Source: Tragulus kanchil
Taxonomy: Eukaryota > Chordata > Mammalia > Artiodactyla > Tragulidae
NCBI GenBank assembly: GCA_022376925.1
Contig: JAIOJX010000025.1
Span: 139,955,301 to 140,019,300 of the forward strand
Reading direction: 5' to 3'
DNA: 64,000 nt
Position numbers and translations under genes: made by a program. Below, piece by piece: positions 47,768 to 60,999 of this stretch. How positions within the stretch are numbered: position 1 is the stretch's first letter; every line of letters begins with the position of its first letter. Under the pieces are notes generated by a model that was given only the letters and a program-made list of their open reading frames with translations, did no database searches and had not been told where the DNA came from.

Positions 47768-48761
47768 CACTTTGCCTTCTTGCTTTTCTTTTTCTTTGGG
47801 ATGGTTTTGTTTCCTGCCTCCTGTACAATATTATGGACCTCCATCCATAGCTCTTCAGGTGCACTGTTGACTAGATCCAATCTCTAGAATCTATTTTTCA
47901 CCTCCACTGTGTATTCATAGGCGATTTGGTTTAAGTTGTACCCGGCTGGCGTAGTGGGTTTCCCCGCTTTCTTACTGTAAGCCTGAGTTTTGCTATGAGG
48001 AACTGATGATCTGAGCCCTAGTCAGCTCAGTCTTGTTTTTGCCGACTGTGTACAGCTTCTGTTGTATTAGAGCCTATATCCTTTGGGGCTTATTTGTTAC
48101 AACAGCTGGTCTACTCTACTTAGTACACACATTCTGTTGCCATGGACTGGAATTTTCATAGGAAAGCCTCTAAGTTTTATCTATTCAAATATTATTATGC
48201 CTTTGTCAGTAACAAGATTCCTACTGCATTTCATGAAGAAATCAAGATGGAGGAAAGGCAGAAAGAGGCAATCAAAGTATATTTAAGCTATTTCATAACC
48301 ATGTTTCCTCAGCTGAATGTGAATGTTAGCGTTAAAAGTTCATGGAGATTGTTCCCTTCGCGCCTGGCATGACACTCACCAAATTATTCATATGAGTGAA
48401 AATCATGATTGTCGTTGTTTCTGCCTGTGTTTTAGAACGAAAAGGACAGTTACCAAGATCAAAGCAGAATCTCTGGCTGAGGGTAAAAAGCAAGGCAGGG
48501 AAAGGAAGAAAGAGAAAGAACATGTGGGAGTTCGCTGGATATGCTATGGCAGTGACGACCGAATAAAAGTCAGTGTGTGAAAAAAGGGCTCTCGTGACAC
48601 CGAGGGCTGCGTGCATCGTCCAGGGAGAGGCAGGAGGCCCTGGCACAGACCACATGTGTGATGTGTAGCCGGTCACTGAGATTCTCTGGGCTTCAGTTTT
48701 CTAGTCATAAAAAAAGATCTGAGTAGATGGATTTCTAAAATATCTTAATTTTAAATACTGG
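47768..48761. other. Single-copy stretch, nothing recognised
   Basis: Frames of 67-114 codons overlap on both strands (48083-48676); no homology. Confidence 0.5.
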
Positions 48762-49305
48762 ATTCCAAGTCATACAGGAAAGAATTCAGTGTGCAGAAAG
48801 CTTTGCATTGGTGCTGCAGTTTAATAAACATCAGAATCCTGTCTCTTCCTTCACCTCCTCCTCCCCAAAATACCCCATGACTCATTAATACACATGCATT
48901 GCATCCTTTTCCAGGGCTTGGTGGTGATGTTCACTGACATCTTATGCAGCTCCACATGGGCAGGGCATCTGGGGCAGCTACATTCAATTTTAATTGAAAC
49001 AAAGCAAAGTAGCAGCTGTTTGGCATTAAAGGGAATTTTAAGCCTATATTCCAGTTCTACCAAGGGAAGGAGCAAACAAAAGTCAAAAACATTTTCAACC
49101 AACCAGCCTAAAATATTTAAGGCCATCTGTGTCCATGCTATATGTAGCTATCACCTGGAATGAGCTTTCATTTTTCTTTAAAAAGAGAACTGACAGTGAT
49201 TCATGATAGGATAAAGAATGCATTGGCATTTAAAATACTGAATTCTTAGCTCACTGTCTGTGCCCCTGCGGTAATTATGAGTTATTTATCTAAGCCTGAA
49301 TTTTT

Positions 49306-49567
49306 CTTTTTTTAAAATTTTGGGCTCTTTTATTGGTTTTTAATTAATTAATTTATTTTCATCCATCTTTGTTCTTTGGCCTATGTCGGCTTCCCATTGT
49401 AGTGGCCTCTCTCATGGCAGAGCACCAGCTCCAGAGGGCTGGCTTGTAGTTGGACACACTGGTCCAGCCGCTCCATGGCATGTGGAATCTTCCTGGGCCA
49501 GGGATCAAACTGGTGCCCCTTGCACTGCAAGGCGGATTTTTTACCCACTGCACCATCAGGAAAGCCC
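49306..49567 (-). mobile_element. CHR-type SINE
   Basis: CCAGGGATCAAACTGGTGCC and CACCATCAGGAAAGCCC mark the reversed tRNA-like head. TAAGCCTGAATTTTT (49291) and TAAGCCTGATTTTT (49568) are the target-site duplication. Confidence 0.9.
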
Positions 49568-50389
49568 TAAGCCTGATTTTTACATTGTAGCTAAAAGCAT
49601 CATAACAAGAGACTCAGGTTTTACATGGTGGAAGCAAAGCGGCTCTTGCTTTTCCATAGCAACATGCTTGGGCTTTTACAGTGGAATCTGAGCTGAAAGG
49701 CATTCATGTTCAAATGCCCAAGCGCTGTAACTCTAATATGCGGAGGAGCCAGTACACTTTGGCATATTATGCAGCTGCACGCTTTGGCCCATCAAAGTTG
49801 GTATGCACAGTTGCCTTATGCCAATGTTCTCTTTAAAGTTAGGTAATTCCAAGTCATACAGGAAAGAATTCAGTGTGCAGAAAGCTTTGCATTGGTGCTG
49901 CAGTTTAATAAACATCAGAATCCTGTCTCTTCCTTCACCTCCTCCTCCCCAAAATACCCCATGACTCATTAATACACATGCATTGCATCCTTTTCCAGGG
50001 CTTGGTGGTGATGTTCACTGACATCTTATGCAGCTCCACATGGGCAGGGCATCTGGGGCAGCTACATTCAATTTTAATTGAAACAAAGCAAAGTAGCAGC
50101 TGTTTGGCATTAAAGGGAATTTTAAGCCTATATTCCAGTTCTACCAAGGGAAGGAGCAAACAAAAGTCAAAAACATTTTCAACCAACCAGCCTAAAATAT
50201 TTAAGGCCATCTGTGTCCATGCTATATGTAGCTATCACCTGGAATGAGCTTTCATTTTTCTTTAAAAAGAGAACTGACAGTGATTCATGATAGGATAAAG
50301 AATGCATTGGCATTTAAAATACTGAATTCTTAGCTCACTGTCTGTGCCCCTGCGGTAATTATGAGTTATTTATCTAAGCCTGAATTTTT

Positions 50390-50651
50390 CTTTTTTTAAA
50401 ATTTTGGGCTCTTTTATTGGTTTTTAATTAATTAATTTATTTTCATCCATCTTTGTTCTTTGGCCTATGTCGGCTTCCCATTGTAGTGGCCTCTCTCATG
50501 GCAGAGCACCAGCTCCAGAGGGCTGGCTTGTAGTTGGACACACTGGTCCAGCCGCTCCATGGCATGTGGAATCTTCCTGGGCCAGGGATCAAACTGGTGC
50601 CCCTTGCACTGCAAGGCGGATTTTTTACCCACTGCACCATCAGGAAAGCCC
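50390..50651 (-). mobile_element. CHR-type SINE (duplicate of 49306-49567)
   Basis: Same element and flanks, repeated by duplication N. Confidence 0.9.
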
Positions 50652-51034
50652 TAAGCCTGATTTTTACATTGTAGCTAAAAGCATCATAACAAGAGACTCA
50701 GGTTTTACATGGTGGAAGCAAAGCGGCTCTTGCTTTTCCATAGCAACATGCTTGGGCTTTTACAGTGGAATCTGAGCTGAAAGGCATTCATGTTCAAATG
50801 CCCAAGCGCTGTAACTCTAATATGCGGAGGAGCCAGTACACTTTGGCATATTATGCAGCTGCACGCTTTGGCCCATCAAAGTTGGTATGCACAGTTGCCT
50901 TATGCCAATGTTCTCTTTAAAGTTAGGTAATTACACTTTAAGATGCTGACCTCTGAGTCTGAGTACCATTTGTGTTTTTGTACTGTTTTTCTTTCTTCTT
51001 CTTCTTTTTTTTAATCTTATTTCTTTTGCTATTT

Positions 51035-51135
51035 CCTAGCTCACTCATTCACTAAAATATTTCTTGAGATACAGATATGGGCCAAGATGTTTTAATAGGT
51101 GCTGGAGATATAAGGGCAAATAGAATAGATTTAGG
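51035..51135 (-). repeat. Possible L2/MIR-age repeat
   Basis: CATTCACTAAAATATTTCTTG and GGTGCTGGAGATATAAGGGC resemble a reversed L2 end. It is interrupted by the Bov-tA at 51141. Confidence 0.4.
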
Positions 51136-51140
51136 AATAG

Positions 51141-51354
51141 GGGCTTCCCTGGTGGCTCAGTGGTAAAGAATCCATCTGCAATGCAGGAGACACAGGAGAT
51201 GTGGGTACAATCCCTGGGTCCAGAAGATCCCCTGAAGGAGAAAACCCATTCCAGTATTCTTGCCAGGAAAATTCCTATGGACACAGGAGCCTGATGGGCT
51301 ACGGTCCATTGGGTAACAAAGAGTTGGACATGACTGAAGCCCCTTAGCATGGAC
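51141..51354 (+). mobile_element. Bov-tA SINE
   Basis: GGGCTTCCCTGGTGGCTCAG to GAGTTGGACATGACTGAAGC. Duplication O starts inside it at 51279. Confidence 0.95.
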
Positions 51355-52063
51355 ACATGCAGGATAGATTTATTCCCTATCTTCACTGTCTAGTGGAGAT
51401 AACGAACACTGAGAAAGCAATTACAAGTATAGCAAAAGAAGAGTTTGGGAAGCAGGAGGGGCTGAGTTGAGCCTTAATGCATGAATGGAGATTAGCCATG
51501 CAAAGAAGATGGAGGAGGCATTTGAAGGGATGAAAGTACTTTAGCAAGTGAATTTATGCTGAATTTATTCAGCAAACATATGTGTTCCATTTGGGAATTT
51601 GGTGTTTCTGTGTCCCTGGAGTGTGAAAACAAGTCAGAGAGGTGCAAGGCATGGGCTGGAGGGCTTGGCAAGGGACTGACCCCAGAAGCTCTCATGCATC
51701 CTTTTTGGGAGTTTGGCCTGTATCCTGTAGGTGAAAGTCATCAGGGATTTAAATTAGTGAATCAAATGCTCTTAACTTTTAGAAGGATCAGCAGTGTGGA
51801 AAATGGACATGAGGGAATGGAAAAGAGAGCAGGATGTTCAACAGAAGCATGATCTCTTCTGTGGTGGCAGTGATAGCTTGAAAGAGGTCCATACGCGATT
51901 CTCCCTGGTGGAAGGAAGTGTGAACTTCCTCCCATGTGTGCCTGTTGATACAAAACTACATTTTAATGCCCAGCCCAAATCCCACCTCCTGTGTGGACCC
52001 TCTCTTCATCATTGTGAACCCTCTCTTCATCCCAGATATTTCTTCTTCCTTTAGAATTCTGTG

Positions 52064-52265
52064 TGCATGCTAAGTTGCTTCAGTTGTGTCCTTTTTGTGA
52101 CCCCCATGAACCGCAGCCCACCAGGCTCCTTGGTCCATGGGATTCTCTTGGCACGAATACAGGAATGGGTTGCCATGCACATCCACCCAGAGATGAAACC
52201 TGCACCTCTTATGTCTCCTGCATTGGCAGGTGAATTCTTTACCACTAGCACCACTTGGAAAAACC
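52064..52265 (-). mobile_element. Bov-tA SINE
   Basis: TGCATGCTAAGTTGCTTCAG to TAGCACCACTTGGAAAAACC, a diverged reverse Bov-tA. Confidence 0.9.
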
Positions 52266-52404
52266 TTAGAATTCTATACTTCTTGTCTGTTCACCTGTTA
52301 CATATAGAATACATCCAGCTAGCAGCAGTTCTATTTATTTCTTTTCCCTGTGACTTTCCTTTCCTCTACAAACTCTTGAAGGATATAGAAATATCCATAT
52401 TTCT

Positions 52405-52480
52405 GGACACAGGAGCCTGATGGGCTACGGTCCATTGGGTAACAAAGAGTTGGACATGACTGAAGCCCCTTAGCATGGAC
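52405..52480 (+). mobile_element. Bov-tA SINE 3' half created by junction O
   Basis: Begins abruptly at GGACACAGGAGCCTGATGG and matches 51279-51354. It is an artefact of the duplication boundary, not a truncated insertion. Confidence 0.9.
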
Positions 52481-53189
52481 ACATGCAGGATAGATTTATT
52501 CCCTATCTTCACTGTCTAGTGGAGATAACGAACACTGAGAAAGCAATTACAAGTATAGCAAAAGAAGAGTTTGGGAAGCAGGAGGGGCTGAGTTGAGCCT
52601 TAATGCATGAATGGAGATTAGCCATGCAAAGAAGATGGAGGAGGCATTTGAAGGGATGAAAGTACTTTAGCAAGTGAATTTATGCTGAATTTATTCAGCA
52701 AACATATGTGTTCCATTTGGGAATTTGGTGTTTCTGTGTCCCTGGAGTGTGAAAACAAGTCAGAGAGGTGCAAGGCATGGGCTGGAGGGCTTGGCAAGGG
52801 ACTGACCCCAGAAGCTCTCATGCATCCTTTTTGGGAGTTTGGCCTGTATCCTGTAGGTGAAAGTCATCAGGGATTTAAATTAGTGAATCAAATGCTCTTA
52901 ACTTTTAGAAGGATCAGCAGTGTGGAAAATGGACATGAGGGAATGGAAAAGAGAGCAGGATGTTCAACAGAAGCATGATCTCTTCTGTGGTGGCAGTGAT
53001 AGCTTGAAAGAGGTCCATACGCGATTCTCCCTGGTGGAAGGAAGTGTGAACTTCCTCCCATGTGTGCCTGTTGATACAAAACTACATTTTAATGCCCAGC
53101 CCAAATCCCACCTCCTGTGTGGACCCTCTCTTCATCATTGTGAACCCTCTCTTCATCCCAGATATTTCTTCTTCCTTTAGAATTCTGTG

Positions 53190-53391
53190 TGCATGCTAAG
53201 TTGCTTCAGTTGTGTCCTTTTTGTGACCCCCATGAACCGCAGCCCACCAGGCTCCTTGGTCCATGGGATTCTCTTGGCACGAATACAGGAATGGGTTGCC
53301 ATGCACATCCACCCAGAGATGAAACCTGCACCTCTTATGTCTCCTGCATTGGCAGGTGAATTCTTTACCACTAGCACCACTTGGAAAAACC
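53190..53391 (-). mobile_element. Bov-tA SINE (duplicate of 52064-52265)
   Basis: Same element, repeated by duplication O. Confidence 0.9.
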
Positions 53392-53530
53392 TTAGAATTC
53401 TATACTTCTTGTCTGTTCACCTGTTACATATAGAATACATCCAGCTAGCAGCAGTTCTATTTATTTCTTTTCCCTGTGACTTTCCTTTCCTCTACAAACT
53501 CTTGAAGGATATAGAAATATCCATATTTCT

Positions 53531-56500
53531 TAAAATTTGTAGCATATATGACAGTACCTTGAAAAAAAATCATAGTCTTAGAGCTGGAAGGAACCTTAGA
53601 GACCATCCCGTACTTTTCGTTTGATAGATGAAGAAGTTGAGGTCCAGAGAGATGGGTGCTTTTATTATCCCTTCAGTTATCCAACAGGAAGAGTATTTTT
53701 GTGGTTGATGATGATGGATTGGATGGTTATGACTTTATTAGAGAAACATTTTTCTGTTACTATTGTTAATGAGTGATATGATTCTTTAAGGATTAAAGAA
53801 TGAGCCTTGTTTATTAATATCTCTTTTCTTTAATAACAAAAGACCAGGCCACGAGAAAGACCAGAAAATGTCATAAAATATTTGATCCCCAAGATGGCAT
53901 TGTGCATTCAGTGTAAGAGCAGCTGCTAACCAGACTAGGCATGTATTTTTTTTTTTTTTCCTGAGAACAAAGCATAGGTTCAACTGGCCAGTTCTCAGTT
54001 GGGGAATAAAATAAGAAGCAATTTCTTCTTCCTAAGTCGTGAGTGCCCTCAGGACACACTCCTGGCTTTACAGGCCATCCTTCCTTTTTCCTGTTCTCTC
54101 ATAAATAATGGTAAAGTCTGTCAACTATTAATACAAATTGGCACTTTTCATAGGCACTTGACATCTACCTCTACAATGATCAAATCATGTCCTGTTGCAG
54201 CTGCTGACTTTCAGCATGCCCTGAAAGGAGTTCAGGGTAGAGAGCAGAGATGAGGCACTTTGTGCTCAGAGAAAGCTGGCAGGACAGTTCTTCAGATAAT
54301 AATATATTTTTAAGAGCTGATTTATGAGTCCAGTTCTTGTATCTCCTCATATCTGGAAAAGCACTAAAATCCATCATGGTGACATGTGCTCCCCTTTACT
54401 AGCAGTAACCCTCATGAGATAAGTAGAAACCATCTGCAAAATATATATGCTTGATTACATGTACTTCTTCACCAAAATCACGTATATATTGACCCTACAT
54501 CTTTGGGGCAATTTCTCCAAGGTATCTAAAATGCTGTCTCCCGGGCTATAGTTCTCATTTTGCCCCAACTAAAACTTCACTTGCAGCTCTTAACCTTGTG
54601 CGTTTTTGTTAAGTTGGCAACGTCATCCCATTGCCTTCAAATTCAGGGCAAAGGTTGGAGGCATGCAGAAAGCAAGTTATCTGTTCAACCAGGGGGACAT
54701 GGAAATTTGGAGTGACAAATCTTTATCAAGATCCCGATGCTTAAAACCAGTTGCAAACTTCGTATGTGCAGAGGCTTTGAATGTAATGCAAATGAGTAAA
54801 GTCTGGTGAGATAGGCAATGAATGGGTAAGCACTGACATAATAGTTTTTTCTCAACTCCAGTCATTTGCTGACATGGGAGAATTTTATGAATTCTACCAG
54901 GTTGTCTGATTCTTCAAGATAGTGCAAAAATCTGGATTTTTCTGTGAAATACATCACTCTTCACAGATGGTCACAGCTTTAAAAATTGAAAACTTTGTGC
55001 AACAAATATGGAAACAAATAAAACACTCTTGCAGATTGCCTGAAGTCTTATTAGTTTGCAACTTCTGGCTTCAAAATTCCCGGATACTTAGTTCTAGTTA
55101 CTAGATATACAAGCTAATCAATGCACCAGCAATAATTTATGGGGTAATTTGTTTGTGTGTGTGAAATATTATTCAGGATACTTAGGAGAACTTGTAAAAA
55201 CTAACGGCATGTTTTAAACACATTAAATATACAGCTGGTTGAGAAATATGCAACCGTGTATGAAAACAGAACTAGCAGTTTAAATTACCATGTAAATGCA
55301 AAGTGAGGCAGCCTGTCAATTAAATAAGATTCTCTAGACCCTACATCTTGAGGCCAAAGTTAGTGCCCCATCCATGAGTTATATAGTATGATAGGTAACA
55401 GTGATCTAAAGATGCATATATCTCTCTGTAAATTCATTGAACTCATTATGGTATAAAGAATCAAGAATCTATTTGATCCTCTTAAAATTTAAAACTTTGA
55501 AGTCATGACATAATTTATATTCTGCCACCTACTGAGGCTGTACATGATACTTGTGAATTAAATATTTGTTGACTAAACCAGTAACAAAAGGAAGCCTACA
55601 GGAGTAATAGATCATTCCATAACACAGTAGAAACTCAATACTTACTTGTTTAATAAATGAATACATTCATTAAATGGTAAAGAAGCAGTGGAGAAGGTGA
55701 CATTTTTAGCTGGACTCTGATATGAGTGAATAGGATTTCCACACATGGGGAGCCCAATGATGTGAGTGAATAGCCCAATGGAGGGTATTTTAGGTAGGGA
55801 CCTGTCTGAATGGGATTATGGTGAAATGAATTAGACTGATTTGGAATATGAAATTATATTTTCATACCATAACTTTATCTGAATATGGTTTGACATGGTT
55901 CAAATATTGCAGCTCAGCTCACTGTGCCTACACTTTTCAGGTTGTTCCTATCTCAGTACATTAGTGTATTTAGAAGTAAGCCTGCATTTCTCAAAGGAGA
56001 TGATACTGAAGAGGTAGTGTTGTACCCCTTTGTAATGTCCTCTCTCCATCAACTTGTTTGATTAATAAATGGAAACTAATCTAAGCAAGGGGAACACTTG
56101 TGAATTACTTATGTTGTTTAGTGTACTGCTGTTAGGAAATAATTCTCAGAGGTGCCTAATCTGGGAAGTCAGTAGCTTTTGGGGACTGGGTTTTATTCTT
56201 TCAAGTATTTCCCCATTTTTCTCTGTACCCTAGTTACTGGATGTGCTAAAGAGGTCTTCGGAGAAACTCTTTCCCTGGGGAATATAACATCCCCAACAAG
56301 GAACAGGATGGAGAGAGTGGGATTTGAGTTCCCACGTATTTTCTGGGTGCCTTGGTGACATGTAGACTTTGTCCATGAAATTCCCTGCCCCTGAAATTTC
56401 CCCTGCCTTTCTCTCATTCTATAGTCCTATTCTGGAAACTTCCTGAATTCTTTGTATAGCAGATTGATATTAAGACAAATCACAGGTCAGATCATTTTTT

Positions 56501-57159
56501 GTTAAAGGCTTTTTCTTACAGACTATGACAAGACTATGTTAAGAATTCCATGAATGAGTAAATTTTTCAGTCTCAAGGCTTGCTTTTTTTACTATAATTT
56601 TATATATTCATGTGTATTGCAAGTGATCAATCATTCTGCCAAACATCTTGTACTCAATGTGCTAATGAGCTAGTGAATCAAATATTTTGAAAGTATGGAC
56701 ATGTGTAAAATTGATTTTCAATATTTGGATCACATCAATAATCTGCTCAAGGAAAGCAGCTTTATTAGGATGGATTTCCATATACCTTATTAATAGTTGA
56801 CAGACAAAACAACACTTGTTACATTTTTTGTTTATTTATTTCCTTTAACTCTTTGTACCCTGGGTCCCTTGAGTCCTCAGCAACAGTATTTTGATGACAG
56901 AATTGTAATATTCACTATCTGTTGGCCACTAGTGAAGCCCTGCTTTTTGACTTAGATGTATTTTTTTCTTTTAAGTAATGCAACTGTTTCTCAGGTTATT
57001 TTTGGAACTAGATTGTTGATAGCAGTTGAATGCAGGTGAGAAACAAACCACCACCACTACCAACTAACAATCAATGAAGGGAAAAGTTAAATGGGGAGGA
57101 GGACAAGCATTGTAGAAGGTCCTGAGAGAGTACGAAGGGAAGGTGAGAGAATTCTGATA
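53531..57159. other. Long AT-rich single-copy stretch
   Basis: No SINE, duplication or coding homology recognised over 3.6 kb, apart from a polyT run at 53946-53960 and a possible ancient-repeat trace near 53580-53670. It is the longest part of the window without young repeats. Confidence 0.5.
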
Positions 57160-57285
57160 GGCGCCAGTTCTGAACCCGGTCAGTCACTTAACCTCTCTGA
57201 GTCTCAGTTTCTTCATCTCTGAACCAGGAATAACAAGATTTATCTTTCAAGAGAATGGGAACTATTAAGTGGTACTTGGACACCA
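57160..57285 (+). repeat. MIR
   Basis: GTCACTTAACCTCTCTGAGT and CTCAGTTTCTTCATCTCTG are the forward MIR core. Confidence 0.75.
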
Positions 57286-57549
57286 GCACAACTTAACCCA
57301 AGATAATTTAGTTCTGTTTGTCTTCTTGCTTTTCTTCTTCATCTCCTGACCTCTTCCTTTCTCTCTTTTTTTCACTATTTCTTTCTTTCAAAGAAAGAAA
57401 AAAATCTTACTTGAATATGTGAAAATGGAGATATTTATTGTGTCAAATATGATTTTATGAGAATAATGTTAACTCAGCATCCTAGCAAGAATGATTAGCT
57501 GGTGTTGTCTGATACCCAGGTTTCTTATTTTCTGTAATAAGCAGAGAGA

Positions 57550-57765
57550 CGTAGCATGGGTGGAGTACTTATGATGTACCAGGAATGGTGCACATTTAAT
57601 TTAATCTAACAATGATCCCCCATAAGATAACAGTGTCCCCATTTTACAGATGAGGGACTGGGGGTAAAGAAAGACTGTTAACCTGTCTGAAATCACACAG
57701 ATGATAAATGGTACCGATTGTTATTCAGACTGTGCTTATTACTATGACTGTTAAACCACCGGTCT
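57550..57765 (-). repeat. MIR
   Basis: GGAGTACTTATGATGTACCA, CCCCATTTTACAGATGAGGG and GAAATCACACAGATGATAA follow the reversed MIR. Confidence 0.75.
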
Positions 57766-59472
57766 GCCTCTGTGGTTCTTAATTGGAGAGGGGAGTACAT
57801 CTGGATCATCTGGGGGAGCTGATGGGTGTGACTTGAAAAACTGCCGCCAGTGCTGACGACAGGCACTTCTGTAGGTGAGAATCTTGCTTTGGGATCCTTG
57901 AATTGCCTTGGAGGCAGAGATGCTGGTACTTTGCTGGCTTTGTTTTCCCAGCCTGGCAGGAATAGGTTCCTGCTCTACTCAGTGATCTTTAGAACAACCT
58001 GCAAATGTGAAACAGCACTGCTTTCTTCCTAATGGATTTCAAGTCTTTTATCGATGTTTTCTATACAGTGTTTATCAAAGCAAATGCATGAAGAATCAAA
58101 ATTTGAATGTGGTGTCTTTAGGCTATTTTAGAATAGCAAAAAATTTAAAATAGGGAACAGTGTTTACAGTTTTTTTTTTAAGGACAAGAAGCCTCTTTCA
58201 TATAGCTTGGCAGGAGAAACGAGGAAGTGATCATGGGTACTGGTACTGTTGTTTACTAGCTGAGGTGCCAAAGACATCCATCTGTCAAGAAAATATGTAG
58301 GATGTGGATCAAGCCTGGAGCCTCTGACACTGAACACCCTGCCGGGAACTAAAGATGCCACTCCAATGAAAGTGCACCTGCCTGATGGTACATCACCTCT
58401 GTGAGAAGGAATTTCCATCTTCCCACTAAAAAAAGGCTTTAACTGCAGCTGAAAAAAGCAGGGGAAAGTTGCCTTGATTTTCATGACAGGAGATGCAAGT
58501 TACATACTTAAGAGACTTTGAGAGATCCTTTCATTGGGCATTTCTACAAGCCAAAGCAACTGATATTTTAATACAATGAAAACATCTGCCTTTGCCCCAA
58601 GCACCATTGAGGGTGGGTCTGAAAAGCAGGATATCTGAATGGAGCCGAGATACTCTTTCAGCCTTCCCTGGCCTCTTATTTCCTTTTCCATTTTTTCTCC
58701 CTGATCAGCGCTGTGAGTTCTCTTTAATATCCCATTTTCTCGTCTATAAAGAGAACCACTTAGTGATAAATACCCAGATAATTTACATTCTTCTGTTGAT
58801 TGATAATGTGGGGAAGAACACTTGGAACCTAAGCCTCAGGACATCAACTTCTCAGGAGCTCCTGAATCCCTGAGACTGTTTTTCAGTGCTCCTAGGCAGG
58901 TAACATGTGTCAAAACAGTGCCTGGAGCCTGTGAGACAATGACATGTGCAAAAGCTTGGCCTCGAAAGATAAGAATCCTCTATGAGAGGTGAAGTTAACT
59001 TTTACAACTTCTCCCCTGTTCCTGTGTAGTACATTTGTTTTGGACATGTGGTCATGGTGACAGAAGTGAAAAGTGGAGAATGGTCAAGGGATTGAGAAAA
59101 ATCCGGGGATGAGTTTTAACTCACGACAACTCAGAATGTGCTCTATTCTCCGTGTGTCAGAATGTATTCTAAGCTCCTTAGCTTAAGACCTTGCGTTACC
59201 TACACCCTGTTGCTAGCAGGCACCATAGGGACAGGAAGATGCTAATCTTTGGCAAGCCATACAGGTAGTCTGTGATTCCAGAGTGACAGGGGCTGGGGTA
59301 GCCTCTTAGGGTAAGAATGCACCAGTCCCTATTCAAACCATACTGGGTATCTTTTGCATACAACAGCTAGTCACAGACTCTTCCCCTTTTAGCTAATTTA
59401 TTTGATATTATAGAGTTGTATCAATCCTCATTCTCCACCTCTCCCATACTTTCTCCATTGCCTTTTCCTAAC
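57766..59472. other. Single-copy stretch, nothing recognised
   Basis: No repeat family or gene recognised; a 106-codon minus frame at 58164-58484 has no homology I know. Confidence 0.5.
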
Positions 59473-59489
59473 TTTTTTTTTTTTTTTTT

Positions 59490-59948
59490 TGAGGCACTGT
59501 ATTTATTACTGAGTCCAAGCTCACTTTGAGCAGGTCAGTGAATCCAAGAAATGAGGTGTTGAGGCAAGGAAAACGACTTTATTTGGAAAGCAGCTGACTG
59601 AGAAGATGGCAGGCTAGTGCCTCAGAAATAACCATTTTATTGGGGTCTGGATGCCAGGCTCTTTTATGGATCAGAGTTGTGGGGAGGTGAAGAAGCAAAG
59701 TAAAAAGGCTATTAATCTTGCAAGTATCTCCTAGAATGGCAACCCTCAGGCTGGGATGTGTTCTTTTCTCACTTTCTGTCATCTAAAGGTGAACAGAGTT
59801 CTGAACAAAGGAACTTTAACAGTCAGGCAGAGGGGCAGGGTCCTCAAGGTAAGCCATTAAGTGTGATCATAATAATAAAAGCAACAGAAAGCAAGTGAAA
59901 GAACCAGTTTGCAACATGGAATCAAAACTGGGTTTCCTCTCTGCAACA
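59490..59948 (-). mobile_element. Probable solo LTR of an endogenous retrovirus-like element
   Basis: On the minus strand it begins TGTTGCAGAG (59948) and its plus-strand left edge is TGAGGCAC, giving TG...CA ends over 459 bp. Inside are a TATA-like CATAAAAG (about 59670) and AATAAA signals (near 59640 and at 59578-59583). No gag, pol or env remnant flanks it. A polyT run (59473-59490) abuts the left end, which is odd for an LTR and would fit a retrotransposed transcript. No short target-site repeat was seen. Confidence 0.45.
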
Positions 59949-60059
59949 TGATGACCATCTGAAAGATGTATTTCTAGTTTTGTTTGTAGGCTCCATATTA
60001 TGTTTGGAGGCATTTCTTCTAGAAGGTAGATTCCTCACCTCCGGGATCAAACCCACAGG

Positions 60060-60140
60060 AAGTTCCCAACCCTGGGGCTCAAACCCAGGACTCCTGCATG
60101 GAAGGCAGATGCTTTACCCTCTAAGCCACAAGGGAAGCCC
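60060..60140 (-). mobile_element. tRNA-derived SINE fragment (Bov-tA/CHR)
   Basis: CTCAAACCCAGGACTCCTGC and TAAGCCACAAGGGAAGCCCC are the reversed tRNA-like head; no tail is recognisable. Confidence 0.75.
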
Positions 60141-60179
60141 CTTGAAAGATGTATTCCTAGAGTGATCAGGGCTTTTGTA

Positions 60180-60480
60180 TAAGCACTTTCCTCTAATCTG
60201 CTCACCCCTTCTCTGCTTCACTGGTTAACTGTTACTTGTGCTTTGGATCTCATTCAAGTATCATTTCTTCAGGGAAGCCTCCTTTGACACCTCTTCCACC
60301 TCACCTCATATTTTCCCTTCAGAGTAATTATGATTAATAATTACCAATTATTTGAGAAATAAAATCTCCCCCACAAGAATGCAGGTTCCATGAGAGCAGA
60401 AACTGCTCCTGTTTTGTGGCCACTGACAACTCAGCATCTGCAGCATTACCTGCCACATGGGTTCCAGAGATTTTTATGGA
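60180..60480 (+). repeat. L2 fragment
   Basis: CAGGGAAGCCTCCTTTGACA and AATGCAGGTTCCATGAGAGC are recognisable L2 3' motifs. Confidence 0.65.
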
Positions 60481-60535
60481 AGGAGACAATTAAATGCTGC
60501 ATTGTACTTATTAACCAGTATTGAGTATTCCTTCC

Positions 60536-60660
60536 GCCGGAGAAGGAAACGGCCACCTCCTCCAGTATTCTTGGCTGCAGAATCCCTGTGGACAGAGGAG
60601 CCTCGTGGGCTACAGTCCGTGGTGTCTCATAGAGTTGGACACGACTGAAGTGACTGAGCA
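60536..60660 (+). mobile_element. Bov-tA SINE 3' fragment
   Basis: GGAGAAGGAAACGGCCACC to GGACACGACTGAAGTGACTG; the tRNA-like head is absent. Confidence 0.88.
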
Positions 60661-60999
60661 AGTATTACTTAATGCCTAACAGCGAGCCCTGTGTTGAGTT
60701 CTGGGCCTTGTAGGCTCTTTAAAAGGATCAGAAGCATGGGTTGAGTTCCTGAAGAGCTTACAATTGGTTAGGAAAAGTAATCCATCAGGAGAGCTCTCTT
60801 GTTGATTTAAAAGTATATTTAAAAAAGTCAAAAATTAAAAAAAAGTATACTGATTTTAAAAGTGTATTGACTTTCTATGTTATGTGGCAGCCTGGATGAG
60901 GGGGGAGTTTGAAGGAGAATGGAGACGTGTATATGTATGGCCGAGTCCCTTCCCTGTTCACCTGAAACCATCACAATATGGTTAAATAGGCTATTTTTA

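Larger units (their letters stand above)
48762..50932. repeat. Tandem duplication N (period 1084 bp)
   Basis: 48762-49845 is repeated at 49846-50932 with no difference that I saw. The joint falls at ATTCC. Each copy includes a complete minus-strand CHR SINE with its target-site duplication. Confidence 0.95.
51279..53530. repeat. Tandem duplication O (period 1126 bp)
   Basis: 51279-52404 is repeated at 52405-53530. Copy 1 begins inside a Bov-tA SINE, so copy 2 starts with an orphan 3' half of that SINE. The interiors look identical. Confidence 0.95.
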
